Numbered from the stretch's first letter, positions 1 to 6,003 are shown. The stretch: 12,460 bases of DNA from an uncultured Bacilli bacterium (GCA_934700375.1 CAKUXT010000038.1:1-12460), one strand, 5' to 3'. Numbers and translations: made by a program. The notes: generated by a model not told the origin, from the letters alone.

Positions 1-798
1 TTCAGCAGCATTCTTGTAAGCATAAAGCGGTTCGCCGCCCTTGCCTTCGACAACAGCATCAGCTAAGAGACCGACAATGATACGGATGGACTGTTCGCCA
101 TCATCATTGGCAGGGATGAGGTAGTCGATAAGATCAGGATCGGTATTGGTATCGCCTAAAGCGAAGACAGGGATGTTGAGAAGTCTGGCTTCAGCAACAG
201 CATTGTGTTCAGTCTTAGGATCGACAACAACGATAGCATTAGGAAGAAGACGAATTTCCTTGATGCCTTCGAGGTTCTGGCTGAGTTTTTCTTTTAATTT
301 GATTCTTTCAGCAGCTTCTTTCTTAGGAAGCTTTTCGAGTTCGCCGTTGAGCTCTTCCTGTTCGATGGTACGGAGCAAAGCGATTCTCTTGATAATGGTG
401 TGGAAGTTTGTGAGGGTTCCGCCTAACCATCTATGTGCGACATAGAAGGAACCGGAACGGACAGCTTCTTCCTGAATGGCCTTCTGAGCATATGCCTTGG
501 TGCCGACGAAAAGAACTTTTCCGCCCTTAGCAACAATGCACTTTAAAGCCTGATAGGCTTCCTGCATCTGAGCAGTGGTCTTGTTAAGATCGATGATGTG
601 GAGATTGTTTCTCTTTCCGTGGATGTACTTTCTCATCTTCGGATTCCATCTGGAAACTCTGTGTCCGAAATGGCAACCAGCATCGAGTAATGTTTTTGCA
701 CTGACAACCGGATCGTTAGGATTATGGACAGTGCTGGCCATGACATCCTGTGTCTGTTCCTGTTCAGAAACAGTTTCAACTTTGACTTCTTCGCTCAT
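1..798 (-). CDS. rpsB: 30S ribosomal protein S2, 3' end outside window
   Basis: S2 is a structural protein of the small ribosomal subunit. The first 266 codons are visible and no stop is reached, so the extreme C-terminus lies beyond the left edge. The S2 signature is clear: a segment near residues 38-60 with AGCHFGHRVSRWNPKMRKYI, then NNLHIIDLNKT, then VAHRWLGGTLTNF near residues 140-155, and later VVVDPKTEHNAVAEA and PVFALGDTNTDP. The start at 798 is supported by an AGGAGG ribosome binding site at 806-811, seven bases upstream. Compared with typical S2, whose first helix begins within about ten residues of the start, this protein has roughly 30 extra N-terminal residues rich in Glu, Gln and Val. 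A Met at residue 20 lacks a comparable ribosome binding site. A long leader with hairpins precedes the gene and may be a regulatory RNA. The usual downstream partner tsf would lie outside the window. Confidence 0.97.
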   Translation of the reverse strand, partial: MSEEVKVETVSEQEQTQDVMASTVHNPNDPVVSAKTLLDAGCHFGHRVSRWNPKMRKYIHGKRNNLHIIDLNKTTAQMQEAYQALKCIVAKGGKVLFVGTKAYAQKAIQEEAVRSGSFYVAHRWLGGTLTNFHTIIKRIALLRTIEQEELNGELEKLPKKEAAERIKLKEKLSQNLEGIKEIRLLPNAIVVVDPKTEHNAVAEARLLNIPVFALGDTNTDPDLIDYLIPANDDGEQSIRIIVGLLADAVVEGKGGEPLYAYKNAAE

Positions 799-815
799 GT
801 TTGAGCCTCCTTTTT

Positions 816-898
816 GTTGACCTTCTGAATGTTTCAAGATGTCAACCCAATCCGCTAAGCATTGCTAAGCAATAAAATCTTAGGTCTGTAGATGGGTT
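816..898 (-). promoter_or_regulatory. Structured rpsB leader RNA, candidate autoregulatory element
   Basis: In the transcript direction there are two long-range stems just upstream of the rpsB ribosome binding site. The outer one pairs AACCCA (893-898) with TGGGTT (844-849) and encloses repeated CTTAG/CTAAG segments that can form inner stems. The second pairs GTTGAC (841-846) with GTCAAC (816-821), with further pairing inside, and ends five bases before AGGAGG. The two stems share three bases (844-846), so both cannot form fully at once. This is seen directly. Feedback control of rpsB by S2 binding its own leader is known in other bacteria, but I do not recognise this leader as a named family. 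No convincing -35/-10 pair was found; the AT-rich stretch at about 967-1005 is the likely promoter region. Confidence 0.5.
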
Positions 899-1021
899 CG
901 GCGGAAAGGACTAGTCGACAAGATTCACATTCATGGTGATTGCGCAATTGGCGCATTTGGTAGTTTATCATAATATATTATATGATTCAATAATATATCC
1001 AAAAAATTTCTTATTATTTGC

Positions 1022-1050
1022 TTGATTTACGAATCATTTTCCGCTATAGT
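1022..1050 (+). promoter_or_regulatory. Promoter of tRNA-Glu
   Basis: TTGATT at 1022-1027 and TATAGT at 1045-1050 are separated by exactly 17 bases. This is a good match to a sigma-A-type promoter, placed 13 bases before the first base of the tRNA. Transcription would start at about 1057. Confidence 0.75.
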
Positions 1051-1063
1051 GTTTAAGTCATAT

Positions 1064-1140
1064 GGCCTCATCGACAAGCGGCTTAAGTCTCAGCCCTCTC
1101 AAGGCTGCATTCACGGGTTCGAATCCCGTTGAGGTCACCA
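1064..1140 (+). tRNA. tRNA-Glu, anticodon CUC
   Basis: The 77-base sequence folds as a full cloverleaf. The acceptor stem is GGCCTCA with TGAGGTC (one G-U pair), the D stem GAC/GTC, the anticodon stem CAGCC/GGCTG with loop CTCTCAA, and the T arm ACGGG-TTCGAAT-CCCGT. The discriminator A and CCA are encoded. The anticodon at 1098-1100 is CTC, which reads GAG, so the amino acid is Glu; the body resembles Firmicutes tRNA-Glu. Low-GC bacteria commonly read both Glu codons with a single UUC tRNA, so a CUC isoacceptor is a little unusual. It has its own promoter and its own intrinsic terminator. Confidence 0.96.
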
Positions 1141-1186
1141 TCGTCATATAAAATGTCTCTGATGTCGAATCAGAGATTTTTTATTG
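1139..1186 (+). repeat. Direct repeat copy 1 (tRNA terminator unit)
   Basis: These 48 bases run from the last CA of the tRNA through the terminator T-tract. They recur at 3013-3058 with three substitutions (at 1143, 1165 and 1167) and one 2-base gap in the hairpin arm. Similarity stops sharply at the tRNA end: the tRNA body itself is not duplicated. The two copies bracket the first ATPase gene and the HTH fragment, a segment of about 1.87 kb. Confidence 0.9.
1156..1182 (+). terminator. Intrinsic terminator of tRNA-Glu
   Basis: A perfect 8-bp stem, TCTCTGAT paired with ATCAGAGA, has a 5-base loop (GTCGA) and is followed at once by TTTTTT. It lies 15 bases after the CCA end. A degenerate copy is present at 3032-3054. 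Confidence 0.95.
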
Positions 1187-1242
1187 TCAATATGTATATG
1201 CCATATAACGCAATTCAATTTTCACACTTGTGCGGGCAAAAA

Positions 1243-1260
1243 TTGATTTGCGCAAATCAA
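1243..1260. promoter_or_regulatory. Perfect 18-bp palindrome, possible operator
   Basis: TTGATTTGCGCAAATCAA is a perfect inverted repeat with no loop, within an otherwise gene-poor stretch. It lies six bases before the ATG of the HTH fragment at 1267. Perfect dyads of this length are typical of dimeric repressor sites. No promoter elements were found to pair with it, so its role is unassigned. Confidence 0.5.
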
Positions 1261-1266
1261 GTCGAA

Positions 1267-1458
1267 ATGAATTCAGACACATATGTCTATTTCATTGGCA
1301 GCCTTCATGAAAAATCTATAAATGATAAGATAAGCAAAAATGAAAGAGCAGTCATTTCAATCATTAAAACAGACAAATATATGACCGTTCCAGAAATTGC
1401 AAAAAAACTAAATAAATCTACAGCTTTGACATATCGATATATAAAGCATTTCGAATAA
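1267..1458 (+). pseudogene. Winged-helix/HTH C-terminal fragment, probable gene remnant
   Basis: This short open frame (63 codons from the ATG at 1267) ends in a recognisable HTH. Residues around 25-60 read NERAVISIIKTDKYMTVPEIAKKLNKSTALTYRYIKHF, here given as NERAVISIIKTDKYMTVP then EIAKKLNKSTALTYRYIKHF. The pattern of a leading helix, a KYMTVPEIAKKL helix and a recognition helix followed by a stop is typical of the C-terminal regulatory tail of larger bacterial proteins, for example AlbA_2-type ATP-binding proteins. No Shine-Dalgarno sequence precedes the ATG. The frame is open further upstream, but only through the tRNA terminator, so a longer gene is not credible. It could be a genuine small DNA-binding protein controlled by the adjacent palindrome, but a truncated relic inside the duplicated cassette seems more likely. 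Confidence 0.4.
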
Positions 1459-1475
1459 TCACCTCTTCCAAAAAA

Positions 1476-1537
1476 TTGAAAAAAGTGCACTAACATACTT
1501 GAAAAAGGTGTACTAAGAAGCTTGAAAAAAGTGCACT
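1476..1537 (+). repeat. Three 23-bp-spaced operator-like repeats upstream of ATPase 1
   Basis: A 16-base unit, TTGAAAAAAGTGCACT, occurs at 1476-1491, 1499-1514 and 1522-1537. Copies 1 and 3 are identical; copy 2 differs at two positions (TTGAAAAAGGTGTACT). The start-to-start step is exactly 23 bases both times, just over two helical turns, so the sites lie on nearly the same face of the DNA. The third copy contains the -35 box of the ATPase promoter. The layout fits cooperative binding of a regulator that blocks or tunes the promoter. The ATPase itself, which has a winged-helix-like region, is the obvious candidate, but that is inference. Confidence 0.85.
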
Positions 1538-1550
1538 TGTATAGTAAAAT
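1522..1550 (+). promoter_or_regulatory. Promoter of ATPase 1
   Basis: TTGAAA (1522-1527) and TAAAAT (1545-1550) are 17 bases apart. The -35 box is the first six bases of repeat copy 3, so occupancy of the repeats should affect RNA polymerase binding. The ATG is at 1572. Confidence 0.65.
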
Positions 1551-1571
1551 TTATCTAGAAGGTGATTAACG

Positions 1572-2879
1572 ATGGCAATAAAACTAGAAAATTATAAAGA
1601 ACGACTAATTGATAAAACGATTGATTTATATTTAAAAACTTTTAAAGCAATTCAAATCGTTGGTCCAAAATGGTGTGGTAAAACATGGACTAGTATGCAT
1701 CATGGCAATTCTATTGTTAGATTAACTGACATAGAGAAAAGGAAACTAGCCCTGCTTAATCCAAAACTTGTTTTAAATGAAACTATTCCAGAGGTTATTG
1801 ATGAGTGGCAGCTCGTGCCGGAATTATGGGATGCAATTAGAAACGAATGCGATTTAAGAACATCAAAGGGTAATTATATATTAACCGGATCAACCGCTTT
1901 ATTAGCTAAAGAAGAAAAATCTAAAATTAAGCACACTGGTACTGGTAGAATTATTAAAATCAAAATGTTTCCTATGACAACATTGGAATTGGGCAAGTCT
2001 CTTGATTATATATCTTTGATAGATATGTATGAAGGAAAGGAAATTAATAAATTAGTCAATCCTTTTGATATTCATAAAATCACAAGCCTTATTACAAACG
2101 GTGGTTGGCCTGAAAATTTAGGACTTACAGATCCTGAAACTGATGGTTTGCTGGCTCGTGAATATATAAAGTCAGTAGCTGAAAATGATATCAATGAAAA
2201 TTACAAGGATGATAATTTTTCATTCGACTCACAAAAAATGTTGATGATTCTTAAATCATTAGCAAGAAACGAGTCTACCTATGCAGCAGAAGCAACTATT
2301 TTAAGAGACTGCTTTAGCTTCAGTGATGATAAAGAACAAACATTGAACAAAAGAACATTATCTAGATATTTAGATATTCTAGAAAAGTTATACATTATAA
2401 ATAATCAGGAAGCATATTCAGCCAATTATCGATCAAGCACAAGAGTCGGAAAAAAGATAAAGAGAAGATTTGTCGATCCATCTCTTGCAGCTGCACTTTT
2501 AGGCTTAACCTCAGAAAAACTGATAAATGATTTGAATACATTCGGATTATTATTTGAATCATTAGTAGTTCGAGATTTAAACGTGTACATGGAATATTAT
2601 AGAGCTCATGTCTATGCTTTTAGGGATAATTTAAGTAATGATGAGGTTGATGCTATCGTAGAATTCAGTGATGGTGAATATGGAGCGATTGAAATTAAAC
2701 TGGGAGAGAATCAAATAGCAGAAGCTATAAAGTCATTAACTAAATTTAATGATAAGATAGAGAAAAAACCAAAATTCCTTTGCGTCATCGTAGGCATAGG
2801 CTCCGGTCTTACAAGAGACCCTAAATCCGGCGTATATATTGTTCCATATAACACATTAGGAATGCATTTTAGTAGCTAG
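1572..2879 (+). CDS. AAA_14/DUF4143 family ATPase 1 (COG1373 type)
   Basis: This 435-residue protein is a predicted cytosolic ATPase of unknown biological role. It has a Walker A motif GPKWCGKT at residues 31-38, a Walker B segment VIDEWQ at 75-80, a sensor-like ILTGST at 103-108 and GTGR at 123-126. A middle region (about 220-285) contains a winged-helix-like stretch (ATILRDCF through TLSRYLDILEKLYII). The C-terminal DUF4143-type part has LLFESLVVRDL (326-336) and NDEVDAIVE (356-364), then EIK at 374-376. Together E329, D360, E374 and K376 give a PD-(D/E)XK-nuclease-like pattern. An AGAAGGTGAT ribosome binding site lies a few bases before the ATG. It is closely similar along its whole length to the ATPase at 3198-4487. 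Private repeats overlap its promoter, and it sits between direct repeats of the tRNA terminator. Family assignment is confident; nuclease activity and autoregulation are inferred. Confidence 0.9.
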   Translation: MAIKLENYKERLIDKTIDLYLKTFKAIQIVGPKWCGKTWTSMHHGNSIVRLTDIEKRKLALLNPKLVLNETIPEVIDEWQLVPELWDAIRNECDLRTSKGNYILTGSTALLAKEEKSKIKHTGTGRIIKIKMFPMTTLELGKSLDYISLIDMYEGKEINKLVNPFDIHKITSLITNGGWPENLGLTDPETDGLLAREYIKSVAENDINENYKDDNFSFDSQKMLMILKSLARNESTYAAEATILRDCFSFSDDKEQTLNKRTLSRYLDILEKLYIINNQEAYSANYRSSTRVGKKIKRRFVDPSLAAALLGLTSEKLINDLNTFGLLFESLVVRDLNVYMEYYRAHVYAFRDNLSNDEVDAIVEFSDGEYGAIEIKLGENQIAEAIKSLTKFNDKIEKKPKFLCVIVGIGSGLTRDPKSGVYIVPYNTLGMHFSS

Positions 2880-3012
2880 ATTGTAAGTGTCAAAAGCTTA
2901 TTGCATTTAAAAAAGTTATTGCAATCCGCTTTAAAAAACTTCTTTACTTTTCATTAAATTGCTAATAATTCAAGCATCATTAAACAAGTAAAAATACTGT
3001 GCTTTGAAGAGA
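2880..3012 (+). other. Intergenic spacer with degenerate copy of array-3-like motifs
   Basis: There is no gene and no convincing terminator for ATPase 1 here before the repeat at 3013. Inside are AAGTTATTGCAA (2913-2924) and TTTAAAAAACTT (2930-2941). These match 11/12 and 10/12 bases of AAGTTTTTGCAA and TTGCAAAAACTT in the array before ATPase 3 (4587-4598 and 4603-4614), in the same order and with nearly the same spacing (17 versus 16 bases). The similarity could mark an eroded promoter of a lost third-type gene, but the AT-rich composition makes chance matches plausible. Confidence 0.35.
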
Positions 3013-3058
3013 CATCATCATATAAAATGTCTCTGATGCCAAATCAGATTTTTTATTG
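3013..3058 (+). repeat. Direct repeat copy 2 (tRNA terminator unit)
   Basis: This is the second copy of the 1139-1186 repeat, 46 bases long after loss of two bases in the right hairpin arm. It ends 12 bases before the operator array of ATPase 2. In the first copy the corresponding distance to the array of ATPase 1 is about 290 bases. Confidence 0.88.
3032..3054 (+). terminator. Duplicated terminator downstream of ATPase 1
   Basis: TCTGAT pairs with ATCAGA around a GCCAA loop and is followed by TTTTTT. The stem is two base pairs shorter than the original at 1156-1182 but is still a plausible intrinsic terminator. It would stop readthrough from ATPase 1 into the promoter of ATPase 2. Confidence 0.75.
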
Positions 3059-3070
3059 CTTTCAATTTCA

Positions 3071-3154
3071 GAAATGTTGGTCAGTTTAGTTTCGAAATAT
3101 TGGTCAGTAAAATCTGAAAATATCGGTCAATTTTCTTGAGAAATGTTGGTCAGT
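3071..3154 (+). repeat. Four 23-bp-spaced operator-like repeats upstream of ATPase 2
   Basis: A 15-base unit (consensus GAAATGTTGGTCAGT) occurs at 3071-3085, 3094-3108 (GAAATATTGGTCAGT), 3117-3131 (AAAATATCGGTCAAT) and 3140-3154. Copies 1 and 4 are identical, also sharing two following T's; copy 3 is the most diverged. The step is exactly 23 bases three times. The sequence is unrelated to the array before ATPase 1, yet the step is the same. Copy 4 fills the spacer of the best promoter candidate. Confidence 0.86.
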
Positions 3155-3164
3155 TTGATAAACT
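3136..3164 (+). promoter_or_regulatory. Probable promoter of ATPase 2
   Basis: TTGAGA (3136-3141), five of six matches to the -35 consensus, is 17 bases from TAAACT (3159-3164), four of six matches to the -10. The fourth operator-like repeat lies inside the spacer. The GGGAGG ribosome binding site follows at 3183-3188, nine bases before the ATG. Confidence 0.5.
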
Positions 3165-3197
3165 GATAACATAACTATCATAGGGAGGATACATAGC

Positions 3198-4487
3198 ATG
3201 GCAAAAACAGTGGACAAATCAAGTTACAAAGTCAGACTTGTTGATTCTCTTATCGAAAAAGACCTACGCATATTCGGAGCCATTTGCATTGAAGGACCAA
3301 AATGGTGCGGAAAAACATGGACATCATCATACCATGCAAACAGCGAATTCCTTGTCGGCGATCCTAGTGGAAACTTTTCCAACAGAACACTAGCAGAAAT
3401 TGAGCCATATAAGGTTTTAGAAGGCAATACCCCTCGATTGATTGATGAATGGCAAGAAGTACCTTCCTTATGGGATGCAACAAGAGCGTTTGTAGATAGA
3501 AATAACGTAAAAGGACAAATCATTCTTACCGGTTCATCAACGCCTGTACATAAAGGAATATTGCATAGCGGTACGGGAAGAATCAAAAACGTGCGGATGA
3601 ACACGATGTCTTTATATGAATCAGGTGATTCGACTGGCGATATTTCTTTGATGGATTTATGTCAGAGCAAATTTGAAACGAAGATTTATGAGCAGACGAG
3701 TCTTGAACATTTGGCTTATCTGATAGTAAGAGGCGGATGGCCAGGAAATACTTCTACAGGTTATGATGAATGTGATGAACTTGGTCTAAGCTACATGGAA
3801 AACGTCACCAAAACAGATTTGAATCAACTGGATAATGATTTAGATTACAATGAACATAAAGCAAAACTGATACTGAAATCGTTAGCCAGAAATGAATCAA
3901 CAACCGCCTCAAATCAAAGCATTCTGAAAGACATTATTGAAAATGATGACTCATCCATCAGCAAAAACACCTTATCAAAATATTTAGACGCCTTTGACAG
4001 AATGTTCCTATTCAATAATCAGGAACCGTTCTCGCCCAATATCAGATCATCATTAAGAGTAAAGCAAATGGAAAAACGTCATTTTTCAGATCCGGCAATG
4101 GCATGTGCAATGTTACGATTGACACCAAAGAAAATGATGAATGACCTTAACACATTTGGATTTATGTTTGAAGCATTAGTAGAACACGATTTATCAATTT
4201 ATGCGCAGGCAATGAATGCAAAGCTTTTCCATTATCAGGATTATAAAAACAATGAGATTGATGCAGTCATTGAATTAGATGACGGAAACTGGTGTGCAAT
4301 TGAAATAAAATTAGGTCTTAACAAAGCAGAGGAAGGCGCCAAAAACTTAGTCAAGGTATGTAAAGATATCGTTGACCATGGTGGAAAAGATCCCATCATG
4401 AAATGTGTTATATATGGTGCCGGAAACATGGCATATAAGAACACAGACGGCGTATATATTCTTCCTATCACTGCCTTGAAGAATTGA
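3198..4487 (+). CDS. AAA_14/DUF4143 family ATPase 2, paralogue of ATPase 1
   Basis: This 429-residue predicted ATPase is a clear paralogue of the protein at 1572-2879. Walker A is GPKWCGKT at 33-40, the Walker B segment is LIDEW at 81-85, the sensor-like segment is ILTGSS at 109-114, and GTGR is at 125-128. The winged-helix-like region is about residues 240-280 (SILKDII through NTLSKYLDAFDRMFLFNNQE). The C-terminal nuclease-like pattern is E325 in FMFEALVEHDL, D355 in NNEIDAVIE, and EIK at 369-371. Blocks shared with ATPase 1 include ILKSLARNEST, NDLNTFG and AIEIKLG. A strong GGGAGG ribosome binding site supports the start. No clear terminator follows, but ATPase 3 has its own promoter. The retained catalytic-type residues in both copies argue that both are functional. 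Substrate and role are unknown. Confidence 0.9.
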   Translation: MAKTVDKSSYKVRLVDSLIEKDLRIFGAICIEGPKWCGKTWTSSYHANSEFLVGDPSGNFSNRTLAEIEPYKVLEGNTPRLIDEWQEVPSLWDATRAFVDRNNVKGQIILTGSSTPVHKGILHSGTGRIKNVRMNTMSLYESGDSTGDISLMDLCQSKFETKIYEQTSLEHLAYLIVRGGWPGNTSTGYDECDELGLSYMENVTKTDLNQLDNDLDYNEHKAKLILKSLARNESTTASNQSILKDIIENDDSSISKNTLSKYLDAFDRMFLFNNQEPFSPNIRSSLRVKQMEKRHFSDPAMACAMLRLTPKKMMNDLNTFGFMFEALVEHDLSIYAQAMNAKLFHYQDYKNNEIDAVIELDDGNWCAIEIKLGLNKAEEGAKNLVKVCKDIVDHGGKDPIMKCVIYGAGNMAYKNTDGVYILPITALKN

Positions 4488-4531
4488 ACCCTTCAGTCAT
4501 AAACAACACGTTTTCTTCTTTTAAACTGAAT

Positions 4532-4612
4532 AATTTTGCAATGTTTTTGCAGTATTTTATCTATTGCAAAAACTTCTGATTTTTAAAAGTTTTTGCAACG
4601 GATTGCAAAAAC
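4532..4612 (+). repeat. Alternating operator-like repeats upstream of ATPase 3
   Basis: The unit is GTTTTTGC or its reverse complement GCAAAAAC. It occurs at 4543-4550 (forward), 4566-4573 (reverse), 4589-4596 (forward) and 4605-4612 (reverse), with a weaker AATTTTGC at 4532-4539. The first three exact copies step by 23 bases (4543, 4566, 4589), the same step as the arrays before ATPases 1 and 2; the outer intervals are 11 and 16 bases. The last three copies extend to 12 bases: TTGCAAAAACTT at 4564-4575 and 4603-4614, and the inverse AAGTTTTTGCAA at 4587-4598. The array ends 23 bases before the -10 box. Confidence 0.75.
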
Positions 4613-4632
4613 TTTATTTTTTTAGACTTTTT

Positions 4633-4641
4633 TGCTATACT
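4633..4641 (+). promoter_or_regulatory. Extended -10 promoter of ATPase 3
   Basis: TGCTATACT is a TGn-extended -10 element (-10 box at 4636-4641). There is no good -35 box at the usual distance (TTTATT at 4613-4618 is weak). This fits a promoter relying on the TG extension and possibly on a protein bound to the adjacent repeats. Confidence 0.6.
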
Positions 4642-4670
4642 TTAGGTGGTACAAAGAAAGAGGAAGTTTC

Positions 4671-5975
4671 ATGATCAACAACGAGAATCTGAAAAAGAGA
4701 GATTTATATCTAAATCAACTTATCGCTTTTCAAGACAAAGAACCGATCAAAGTCATTACAGGAATAAGACGAAGCGGAAAATCAAAACTCTTGCTATTGA
4801 TGATCAAGCACCTTCTTGATGAAGGAAAAAGCAAAGAGCAGATCATCGAGATGCATTTTGAAAAGATGGATTTTTCATTGATGACATATAAAGAAGTCTA
4901 TGACTATGTCAAAAGCAGAATCATACCAAATAAAAGAATGTATTTATTCTTTGATGAGATTCAAAGGATTGAAGGCTGGGAAAATGCAATCAATGCTTTA
5001 AGAGTTGAATTTGACACAGATATTTATGTTACGGGATCCAATGCATATTTATTATCCAGCGAATATTCGACCTATTTGGCAGGAAGATGTGTGGAGATCA
5101 AAATGCTCCCGCTCTCTTTCAAGGAATTTTTGTACTTCTATGATTTCAGCATAAAGGAAGTCACTACAGCTTTTGGTACTTCAAAGAAAGAAATCGTTGA
5201 TAAAAAAGGAACGCAATACTCATTAAAGGAAGCGTTCGATGCTTATCTTCGTTTTGGAGGAATGCCTGGCATCATCGATGTCGGACTAGATCAGGAAAAA
5301 GCATTCATGCTGCTTGGAGGAATCTATAATACAGTCGTAACAAGAGATATTCTCGAAAGAGAGAAAAGAAGAGGACAGAACACAATATCCGATGCTTTGC
5401 TGCTTAAGAAACTGATCATGTTCTTATCAGACAATATCGGTTCCAATGTATCTTTTTCATCAATCAGCAAATCGTTGTCACAAGACTCCTATTCAAAAGA
5501 AAAAGGCAAACCCAGTCCACATACAATAGAATCCTATATCAAAGCCCTAACTGAAACTTATCTGTTTTATGAAATCAAACGCTTTGATACCAAAGGAAAA
5601 GAATATCTGAAAACCTTAGGCAAGTATTATATTTCCGATATCGGAATGCGTAATTACCTACTAGGATTAAGAGATAGAGACAGGGGACACATATTAGAAA
5701 ACATCGTATATTTCGAATTGCTGCGAAGAGGATATGATGTTGCGATTGGAAAAATCGACAACAATGAAATTGATTTCATCGCCAATAATCCAAGCGAAAA
5801 AATCTACTTCCAGGTCACTGAATCCATGAATAACGAAGAGACAAGAAAACGTGAACTGACTCCGCTGATGAAAATCAAAGACAATTATGAAAAAATCATT
5901 CTCTCATTAGATGAAGAGGAAGAAATCTATGAAGGAATCAAATCGATCAATCTGATCAACTGGTTATTGAAATAA
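4671..5975 (+). CDS. AAA_14/DUF4143 family ATPase 3, divergent subfamily
   Basis: This 434-residue protein belongs to the same broad COG1373-like group but a different subfamily from ATPases 1 and 2. Walker A is GIRRSGKS at 31-38, Walker B YLFFDEIQ at 91-98, the sensor-like segment VTGSN at 120-124, and LAGR at 136-139. GGMPGI near 196-201 and TRDILER at 224-230 are typical of this family. A winged-helix-like region spans about 255-300 (SISKSLSQ through HTIESYIKALTETYLFYEIK). At the C-terminus E343 and D368 (NNEIDFI) are kept, but the usual E-X-K is replaced by QVT at 381-383, so nuclease chemistry is doubtful. The ATG at 4671 has a purine-rich AGAGGAA ribosome binding site. A TTG at 4632 is in frame but overlaps the promoter and is rejected as start. 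Confidence 0.9.
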   Translation: MINNENLKKRDLYLNQLIAFQDKEPIKVITGIRRSGKSKLLLLMIKHLLDEGKSKEQIIEMHFEKMDFSLMTYKEVYDYVKSRIIPNKRMYLFFDEIQRIEGWENAINALRVEFDTDIYVTGSNAYLLSSEYSTYLAGRCVEIKMLPLSFKEFLYFYDFSIKEVTTAFGTSKKEIVDKKGTQYSLKEAFDAYLRFGGMPGIIDVGLDQEKAFMLLGGIYNTVVTRDILEREKRRGQNTISDALLLKKLIMFLSDNIGSNVSFSSISKSLSQDSYSKEKGKPSPHTIESYIKALTETYLFYEIKRFDTKGKEYLKTLGKYYISDIGMRNYLLGLRDRDRGHILENIVYFELLRRGYDVAIGKIDNNEIDFIANNPSEKIYFQVTESMNNEETRKRELTPLMKIKDNYEKIILSLDEEEEIYEGIKSINLINWLLK

Positions 5976-5976
5976 G

Positions 5977-6003
5977 GGTGGCATATAAGCCATCTTTATT
6001 TTA
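5977..6003 (+). terminator. Terminator after ATPase 3
   Basis: GGTGGC pairs with GCCATC (one G-U pair) around an ATATAA loop, followed by TTTATTTTA. It starts two bases after the stop codon of ATPase 3. The convergent protease gene ends at 6032, and the hairpin could weakly serve that strand too. Confidence 0.65.

Noticed and set aside
799..1000. T-box or known metabolite riboswitch before rpsB
   Set aside because: No T-box core sequence or recognised riboswitch motif; the structure is better described as an unclassified ribosomal-protein leader.
1064..1140. tRNA body as a phage-type attachment site
   Set aside because: The repeat includes only the last two bases of the tRNA; the tRNA 3' half is not duplicated at 3013, and no integrase is in the window.
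1129..1266. Upstream extension of the HTH frame from a TTG at 1129
   Set aside because: It would start inside the tRNA and run through a strong terminator, with no ribosome binding site.
1476..3156. CRISPR array made of the 23-bp-spaced repeats
   Set aside because: The units are 15-16 bases with about 7-base gaps, too short for repeat and spacer, and each set sits on one gene's promoter; no cas genes are present.
3224..3604. Minus-strand open frames within ATPase genes
   Set aside because: They are antisense shadows with no ribosome binding site or recognisable domain, opposite clearly conserved coding sequence.
1572..4487. Transposase or integrase function for ATPases 1 and 2
   Set aside because: There is no DDE, tyrosine or serine recombinase signature; the motifs are those of P-loop ATPases with a DUF4143-type C-terminus.
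4632..4670. TTG start for ATPase 3
   Set aside because: It lies within the extended -10 promoter; the ATG at 4671 has a proper ribosome binding site and matches the family start.
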